Shown: piece by piece, positions 6,185 to 10,905 of the stretch
Layout of the letters: each line of letters starts with the position of its first letter
Position numbering within the stretch: position 1 is the first letter of the stretch
From: JBEKYH01 sp049511115
Lineage (GTDB): Bacteria > Planctomycetota > Phycisphaerae > Tepidisphaerales > Tepidisphaeraceae
Direction: 5' to 3'
Length of the DNA: 10,905 bases
Assembly (NCBI GenBank): GCA_049511115.1
Contig: JBEKYH010000132.1
Span: forward strand, 1-10,905
The notes under the pieces: generated by a model
The model's input: the letters and a program-made list of their open reading frames with translations, nothing else
The model's database searches: none
What the model was told of the DNA's origin: nothing
Position numbers and translations under genes: made by a program

Positions 6185-7795
6185 ATGTCATTCACGCGCT
6201 TGGTTGTCCTTATAAGTGTAGTCGGCCTGTGCTGTTCCCGTGGGGCAGCCCAAACCAATCTCTTCACCAACCCCGACTTTGCGCTGAAAAGCGACGGGAA
6301 ACCTGTCGGCTTTGAACTCTCCGGCGACGCGTCGTATCGATATCTCGGCGAGGGCGGGCGCGACTGGCAGACTCTGGGGGTTGCGCTGCGATCGGCCAAA
6401 TCGGGCTCCGCCGGGGCGCTTTCGCAGGTCGTTCGCGGCATCGACGCCGCCGCCGGGCGATGGTTTCGGTTCACGGTTCGCGGCCTGCCCCAGGATGATT
6501 TCGCCGTCGCGGACAATGACCTCTACATGAAGGTCGAGTTTTTTGGGGAGAATGGAAAAATCTCGTATGACGAAAAGGCGGAGCGATTTTATCCCGAGGT
6601 CGAGCAGGCGCGGCGCGATATGACCGTCAATGGAGTTCGTCACGAGCATGGGGCGGCTGCGTGGCACACCTATCAACTCGACTTCTATCTCCCCTTCCCG
6701 CAGGTCGATCAACTTCGTGTCAGCGTCGGCTTTGCCGAAGGGGCGGCCAAGACTTCGGCCGAATCGGATTTTCTCGTCAATGAATTCTCCCTCGTGCGCA
6801 TCCCTGATCCACCCGGCGCCGACTCCGCCGCGCCACACACGGCCGGCGCCGTCGTACCGAGCGGCAAACTTATCCCGCTGGGCGGACGATGGTTCTATGA
6901 CGCACCGGACGGCGTCACTGCCGCGCCGGCTGTTTTCGATCACACCAACGCCGACCGGCTGCTGTATCACGACAATGTTTACTCGGCGCCTTTCGCCGGG
7001 AACATGACGGCGACCCTTCGCGCCGGCGAGATGGACCTGCTGGGGAATATCGTCACGCAGGACCGGCCGCTGCTTGACAATGTCACCGTCACCTTCGACG
7101 CGACGGCCATGATTATGCACACGCATGGCATTCCCAATCATCCCACGGGCAAGTTTCCCAACTATGGCTTCGGCGACGGGGCCAACCCGAATTACATTCA
7201 GGAGAAAGACAACACGTATTACATCCCGCTCAATCCGACCGAAAATCCGCGGCATATCGCGACGACGCTGGATAATTCCAATCACGCCCTCCCCATGGGG
7301 CCGATCGGCGTGGCCGTGAATGGCGTGGTCTTTTTCAATCCGTTTGACGCCGGGAGTGAGGATGCGACCGACTTGATGGACCTCTGCTGCGGCCACCCCG
7401 CGCCGGATTACCAATACCACTATCACAAGTACCCGATCTGCATTAACTCGCCCTGGGCCGACAACGGGCAAGGGCCATCGCCCCTGATCGGCTGGGCGTT
7501 CGACGGGTTTCCGATCTACGGGCCGTACGAGGCCGCCAACGTAATGGCGAAAGACGTGACCGGCGAACATGCGCTGAATGCATTCAACATTCACTATGAC
7601 AATGATCGTGGTTGGCACTACAACGTCACGCCGGGGAAATTCCCATACATCATCGGCGGATACTGGGGAACGGAGGATCGCCGTGACACGCAGGGTCCGC
7701 CGCGAGGAATGCGCGGAGGCTTTGGCGGACCGGGCGGGCCTGCCGGGCCTGGAGGACCGGGGCGCGGACCGCCACCGCCGCCGCCGTGGTTTTGA
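6185..7795 (+). CDS. Secreted YHYH-domain protein with N-terminal lectin-like domain and Gly/Pro tail
   Basis: A 536-residue exported protein. The signal peptide is MSFTRLVVLISVVGLCCSRGAAQ, probably cleaved near GAA-QTN; the LCC is not a standard lipobox. Residues about 24-200 begin NLFTNPDF and end DFLVNEFSLVRIPDPPG, the usual look of a carbohydrate-binding beta-sandwich module. The YHYH domain, a family of unknown function, covers about 290-505, with HTHGIPNHPTG (312-322), CCGHPAPDYQYHYHKYP (YHYH at 411-414) and WAFDGFPIYGPYEA. The many conserved His, Asp and Cys residues hint at metal binding, which is inference. The last 30 residues are Gly/Pro-rich, ending in a run of six prolines before WF. 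ATG 6185 has AGGGAG six bases upstream. It is divergent from fic, with only 74 bases between them. Confidence 0.87.
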   Translation: MSFTRLVVLISVVGLCCSRGAAQTNLFTNPDFALKSDGKPVGFELSGDASYRYLGEGGRDWQTLGVALRSAKSGSAGALSQVVRGIDAAAGRWFRFTVRGLPQDDFAVADNDLYMKVEFFGENGKISYDEKAERFYPEVEQARRDMTVNGVRHEHGAAAWHTYQLDFYLPFPQVDQLRVSVGFAEGAAKTSAESDFLVNEFSLVRIPDPPGADSAAPHTAGAVVPSGKLIPLGGRWFYDAPDGVTAAPAVFDHTNADRLLYHDNVYSAPFAGNMTATLRAGEMDLLGNIVTQDRPLLDNVTVTFDATAMIMHTHGIPNHPTGKFPNYGFGDGANPNYIQEKDNTYYIPLNPTENPRHIATTLDNSNHALPMGPIGVAVNGVVFFNPFDAGSEDATDLMDLCCGHPAPDYQYHYHKYPICINSPWADNGQGPSPLIGWAFDGFPIYGPYEAANVMAKDVTGEHALNAFNIHYDNDRGWHYNVTPGKFPYIIGGYWGTEDRRDTQGPPRGMRGGFGGPGGPAGPGGPGRGPPPPPPWF

Positions 7796-7815
7796 GCCCG
7801 TCAGGGCTTGAGGGG
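7795..7815 (+). terminator. Weak hairpin after the YHYH gene
   Basis: AGCCC (7795-7799) pairs with GGGCT (7804-7808) across a four-base loop, starting on the last base of the stop codon, and ATTTTA follows after a short G-rich spacer. The stem is only five pairs and the T run is four and displaced, so this is a poor intrinsic terminator at best. Confidence 0.25.
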
Positions 7816-7890
7816 ATTTTAGCGATCAAGCATTGCGTCCAGAATACTGCCAGTCGCGAGGTTTTCCGGCGGTATGAAATCACAAGGAAG

Positions 7891-7915
7891 AGACGAGGCA
7901 CCTCATCTTGATCAA
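7891..7915. promoter_or_regulatory. Dyad-symmetric sites upstream of the desaturase operon
   Basis: AGACGAGGCACCTCATCT (7891-7908) is an imperfect dyad (AGA-x-GAGG / CCTC-x-TCT), immediately followed by the eight-base palindrome TTGATCAA (7908-7915). Both sit just upstream of the only promoter-like hexamers in the 259-base gap between the YHYH gene and the desaturase gene. They could be an operator; short palindromes also occur by chance. I see nothing else in the gap besides the candidate promoter and the weak hairpin listed separately. Confidence 0.25.
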
Positions 7916-7922
7916 AAATAAA

Positions 7923-7952
7923 TTGGTCAGATGGGTGCGAATCGAGTAAAAT
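7923..7952 (+). promoter_or_regulatory. Candidate sigma70-type promoter of the lipid operon
   Basis: TTGGTC (7923-7928), an 18-base spacer and TAAAAT (7947-7952, five of six matches to the -10 consensus) lie about 100 bases before the desaturase start. The -35 match is poor (only TTG). This is a best guess for the start of the three-gene transcript. Confidence 0.25.
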
Positions 7953-8054
7953 TTGCGGGACTGAACATGACAGGTTGGGCTATTTGAAAATGCATTCGTA
8001 AAAGCGACCAGTTGTATCTTCGGCGTTCAAGAATTTGGACTGGGCCGCCAACCT

Positions 8055-8978
8055 ATGGACCGTCCACCGCTAAAACCTGAGCTGTTGCGTGAACTGCATC
8101 GCGCGCGCGGCGCGCATTGGCCGCGGCTGGCGGTTTTTATCCTTATTTACGTTGCCGCTGGTGGCGGGGCGTATTGGCTGGTGTCTGCCCATGCAAAGTC
8201 CTGGGCCATATATCTGGCATGCCTGCCGCTCTATATTTTGGCGGCCGCGGCGCTGCATGGGATCAGCCTCTTCACTCATGAGGCCGTTCACGGCACGCTG
8301 TGTCGCAACCCCAAATGCAACCGCGCATTGGGGGCGGTTTGCGCATGGCCGGTGCTGCAGAACTTCGCCGCATACCGCGTGCTGCACCTTCGGCATCATG
8401 ACCATCTGGGGCTCCCGGGCGATCCCGATCATTATGACAACTATACCCATTGGGGTTGGCTGCTATTCTTGATGAATTGGGGCCGATTGATCATCGGATA
8501 CCCGGCTTACATTGTCGCGATCCCAATTCTTGCATTTCGCCAGGGCCGCGGTTGGGAACGATTCTGGATTCTGTTTGAACTCGTCAGCGTGGTTCTTCTC
8601 GTCGTCCTGGTTCTGAGGTCGCCAATTCCCCGGGGACTGTTGATTCAGGCGTGGCTGATTCCAATGGTTTTTATTAACACCCTGGTGAACATCCGCGGCA
8701 TGAGCCAGCACACGTTTCTTGAGCACCAGTCGGATACGATCCTGGGGACGCGGTCGATTCTTACCAATAAGCTGACCGCGTTCTTCATGTGCAACGAGAA
8801 CTACCACCTTGAACACCACCTCTACCCCGGGGTGCCATGGTACAACCTGCCGCGCCTGCACCGGGCGATGAAGGATGATTTAGCCGCGCGCGGGGCGCCG
8901 TACATTGGATCTTATTTCGCGTTTGTGAGACTGTTCATCGCGGGAAGCATCCTCCGCAGTCCCGCCGGGAGACGCTGA
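8055..8978 (+). CDS. Membrane fatty acid desaturase family protein
   Basis: A 307-residue integral membrane di-iron enzyme that would desaturate or hydroxylate an acyl chain or another lipid using O2. All three histidine clusters of the family are present: HEAVH (75-79), HLRHH (111-115) and HLEHH (251-255), the last inside NENYHLEHHLYPGVPWYNLP. His219 in SQHT and His224 may add ligands. Hydrophobic segments at about 25-43, 50-73, 136-161, 172-188 and 197-210 fit the usual membrane topology. The stop overlaps the next start (TGATG), so it is probably co-translated with the DUF3419 gene. Substrate cannot be read from sequence, and carotenoid hydroxylases share these motifs. The start lacks a clear ribosome site but gives a normal N-terminus. 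Confidence 0.88.
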   Translation: MDRPPLKPELLRELHRARGAHWPRLAVFILIYVAAGGGAYWLVSAHAKSWAIYLACLPLYILAAAALHGISLFTHEAVHGTLCRNPKCNRALGAVCAWPVLQNFAAYRVLHLRHHDHLGLPGDPDHYDNYTHWGWLLFLMNWGRLIIGYPAYIVAIPILAFRQGRGWERFWILFELVSVVLLVVLVLRSPIPRGLLIQAWLIPMVFINTLVNIRGMSQHTFLEHQSDTILGTRSILTNKLTAFFMCNENYHLEHHLYPGVPWYNLPRLHRAMKDDLAARGAPYIGSYFAFVRLFIAGSILRSPAGRR

Positions 8979-10081
8979 TGAGCAGTGAGGAGGCCGGTCC
9001 GTGCGCCTGGGTGGACGAGGCGGCGCGGTTTCCCGTGGGGTTTGCGCAAGTGCGTGAGGATTCGCTGATCGATCTGGCCGTGCTGGATCGCATCGGCGGC
9101 GCGGATATACGCGGGATGATGATTGCATCGGGCGGGTGCACCGCGGCGGCGTTGCTCGCGTCGGGCCGATTGGCTTGCCTGCATCTGGTAGACGTGAATC
9201 CGGCGCAGATCGCGCTTTCCCGCCTCAAGATTCATTTGCTGCACGACGCTAAACCGCTGGAGCGAATGCGGATATTGGGCCATGCTCCGATGGATGCCGA
9301 GGCGCGCGCGTCTGCCCTGGCGGAAAAACTGGACCTGCTTGAACTTCCTCCTGACATATTGGGACCGATGGCTAGTGTCGCAAAGCTCGGCCCGGATCAC
9401 GTGGGGCGCTATGAATTGCTCTTTGCGCGGCTTCGCGAAGAGATGGGAGAGATCGCCCTGGAGTGGCCGGGCATCCTCAACTTGCGCGAGGCGGGGACGC
9501 GGATATTGCGCACAGCGCCGGACAGCGCTTTTGGCGCAGTGATGGACCATGCCTTCGATCGCGCAATGGACCTGAAGAATCTGGTGCGTCTGTTCGGGAG
9601 CGCGGCAACACAGAATAGTGTGCAACCTTTTTCTCGGCATTTCGCCGCGCGCACCCGGCACGCGATTGCTGCGCTTGAAACCGCCGACAACCCATACCTT
9701 TGGCAAATGCTGACGGGGCGCTTCCCCAACGGATGCGCATACCCCTGGCTGAGCGCGCCGCGGCCGTTGCGCATGCCCCAGATAAGCGAAACAATCGGGC
9801 CGTTTGACGCGGCGCTGGACGAATTCCGGGATCACTTCGATTTCATACACCTTTCCAATATTCTGGACTGGTTATCTGCTGAACAGGCGGCCCGAATGCT
9901 CGTATTAACCTTGCAAGCGCTGCGGCCCGGCGGATGTGTCGTGATACGCCAATTGAATTCGACGTTAAATCTTCCGGCCTTGGGCGCGCCGTTCCAATGG
10001 CTGGACGAGGAAGCGGGGCTGCTTCATTCGCGCGACCGAAGTTTTTTCTATCGGTTTGTGCACGTGGGAAGGAAGCCATGA
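8978..10081 (+). CDS. DUF3419 family protein (BtaA-like SAM 3-amino-3-carboxypropyl transferase)
   Basis: A 367-residue cytoplasmic or membrane-associated protein. The best known member of this family, BtaA, moves the 3-amino-3-carboxypropyl group of SAM onto diacylglycerol, making the homoserine-ether head group of betaine lipids. SAM-fold motifs are visible: MIASGGCTAAALL (48-60), the acidic strand LVDVNPAQIAL (70-80) with a following LKIHLL helix, NPYLWQMLTGRF (238-249), FDFIHLSNILDWL (287-299) and LRPGGCVVIRQLNS (315-328), ending with DRSFFYRFVHVGRKP. It starts on the desaturase stop (TGATG) and ends on the next start (ATGA). That it is a true BtaA is inference: the N-methylating BtaB partner is not visible, and the acceptor could be different. 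The family assignment rests on remembered motif patterns. Confidence 0.8.
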   Translation: MSSEEAGPCAWVDEAARFPVGFAQVREDSLIDLAVLDRIGGADIRGMMIASGGCTAAALLASGRLACLHLVDVNPAQIALSRLKIHLLHDAKPLERMRILGHAPMDAEARASALAEKLDLLELPPDILGPMASVAKLGPDHVGRYELLFARLREEMGEIALEWPGILNLREAGTRILRTAPDSAFGAVMDHAFDRAMDLKNLVRLFGSAATQNSVQPFSRHFAARTRHAIAALETADNPYLWQMLTGRFPNGCAYPWLSAPRPLRMPQISETIGPFDAALDEFRDHFDFIHLSNILDWLSAEQAARMLVLTLQALRPGGCVVIRQLNSTLNLPALGAPFQWLDEEAGLLHSRDRSFFYRFVHVGRKP

Positions 10082-10905
10082 CTCTGCACGAACTTCGAGA
10101 GCCGCCAACAGTCACGCTGGCAAGCGCCCTGGCCGAATTCGAGGCGCGGTTTGCTTATCCGCTGGGGCCGGGTCGAAGCTTTCGAATCAGTCATGGGGAA
10201 GATTACCCGCGGTTTTTCCGGGCGATGGGTCGTGCGACCTGTTTTGTGGCGGAGCGGGAAGGCCGGGTGACCGGCGCGCTGAGCGTCGCACTTCGCCCAA
10301 TCATCGAGCCGGCGGGCAGCCAGCGCCTGGCAGCCTATATCGGAGATCTGAAAGTCGATCCGGATATGAGGGGATCGCTGGTATTCCTGCGATTGGCGCA
10401 AGCCGCTCAGGCGTGGGCGGGACCGGTCGTGAGCGCGGCATTTGGCGTTGTGATGGACGGGACGCGCGCGTCCCCTACGGAATATACCGGGCGAGTCGGT
10501 ATTCCGTCGTTCCTGGAAATGGGAAAGGTGATGGTGTTCCGCATCCCGACGGAGATCGAATCAAATGGAGGCGGCGTGATCGTCGATGCGAAAAAGGGTG
10601 AAGACTGCTTTAGGAATCTAAGTCGCGGGCGTTATGCTTCCCTGGGCGGCAGTCCCTCCGTGCGATCGGTGATGGAGCCGCTCTGGCTGGTCCACGGGGA
10701 CGGCTCTTCCTGCGGCCGTCTGGAAGACACGCGGCTTGCCAAACGATTGATTTCCAGCGACGGAATCGAAATGCAAAGCGCTCACCTGGCGTGCTTTGCT
10801 TGGCGCACGGTCGAGGCGGCGGTCCAATTGATACATGCCGCCCGTTTTCATGCGGCTAAGGCAGGGCTTCCCAGTCTTTTTGTGGCGATCGCGCAAAGGG
10901 ATAGG
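10078..10905 (+). CDS. GNAT-fold N-acyltransferase-like protein (3' end missing)
   Basis: The frame is open from ATG 10078 to the window end (276 codons, no stop). The N-terminal half looks like a GNAT acyl-CoA-dependent acyltransferase: TCFVAEREGRVTGALSVAL (54-72) is the central beta hairpin, YIGDLKVDPDMRGSLVFLRL (87-106) is the acyl-CoA-binding motif A, and YTGRVGIPSFLEMGKVMVFRIP follows (136-157). Usual GNATs have RGxG or QxxGxG/A; here the loop is MRGSLV. Residues from about 165 onward form a second, less clear domain ending in LACFAWRTVEAAVQLIHAARFHAAKAGLPSLFVAIAQRD, which could be a second GNAT-like unit. It is coupled by ATGA to the DUF3419 gene, suggesting it acts on the same product, for example acylating its amino group. 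Substrate unknown. Confidence 0.75.
   Translation, partial: MTLHELREPPTVTLASALAEFEARFAYPLGPGRSFRISHGEDYPRFFRAMGRATCFVAEREGRVTGALSVALRPIIEPAGSQRLAAYIGDLKVDPDMRGSLVFLRLAQAAQAWAGPVVSAAFGVVMDGTRASPTEYTGRVGIPSFLEMGKVMVFRIPTEIESNGGGVIVDAKKGEDCFRNLSRGRYASLGGSPSVRSVMEPLWLVHGDGSSCGRLEDTRLAKRLISSDGIEMQSAHLACFAWRTVEAAVQLIHAARFHAAKAGLPSLFVAIAQRDR

Noticed and set aside
6188..7618. A 476-codon minus-strand open frame across the YHYH gene
   Set aside because: It gives no recognisable domain and opposes a gene with signal peptide, ribosome site and YHYH motif.
8912..9850. A 312-codon minus-strand open frame across the DUF3419 gene
   Set aside because: It is Arg/His-rich with no domain, opposite a gene with clear SAM-fold motifs and coupled junctions on both sides.

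Overview
This GC-rich window looks like chromosomal DNA of an environmental bacterium, most likely a planctomycete or a close relative. The lineage is inferred from the combination of a PEP-CTERM protein with long beta-solenoid repeats, a secreted YHYH-domain protein, a short palindromic repeat family built on GTAGGGTGGGC, and a DUF3419 (BtaA-like) enzyme. No rRNA or marker gene is present to prove it.

Layout. (1) 3-2098, plus strand: the 3' end of an OppF/DppF-type peptide ABC transporter ATPase overlaps by an ATGA junction the start of sthA, which encodes a soluble pyridine nucleotide transhydrogenase. (2) 2103-2172: a perfect-armed palindromic repeat lies between sthA and the convergent gene 2181-4268 on the minus strand. 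That gene encodes a 695-residue secreted PEP-CTERM protein made of roughly two dozen degenerate 19-20-residue repeats, and a bulged hairpin lies in its upstream region. (3) 4461-4979: two degenerate relatives of the palindromic repeat bracket a small two-helix membrane protein with a Cys/His zinc-ribbon-like tail. (4) 5025-6110, minus strand: a self-inhibited (class II) Fic AMP-transferase with a C-terminal winged helix. (5) 6185-7795, plus strand, divergent from fic: a secreted YHYH-domain protein with a lectin-like N-terminal domain and a Gly/Pro tail. (6) 8055 to the window end, plus strand: three tightly coupled genes (TGATG and ATGA junctions) for a membrane fatty acid desaturase, a DUF3419/BtaA-like 3-amino-3-carboxypropyl transferase, and a GNAT-fold protein that runs off the end.

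The most interesting part is the last operon. A desaturase, an enzyme of the family that transfers the aminocarboxypropyl group of SAM to diacylglycerol, and an N-acyltransferase-like protein, all translationally coupled, suggest a lipid-modifying or amino-acid-containing lipid pathway. It does not match the standard btaA-btaB betaine-lipid pair within the visible sequence. The rest is ordinary housekeeping (transport, redox balance) and surface or accessory genes with little evident functional connection.
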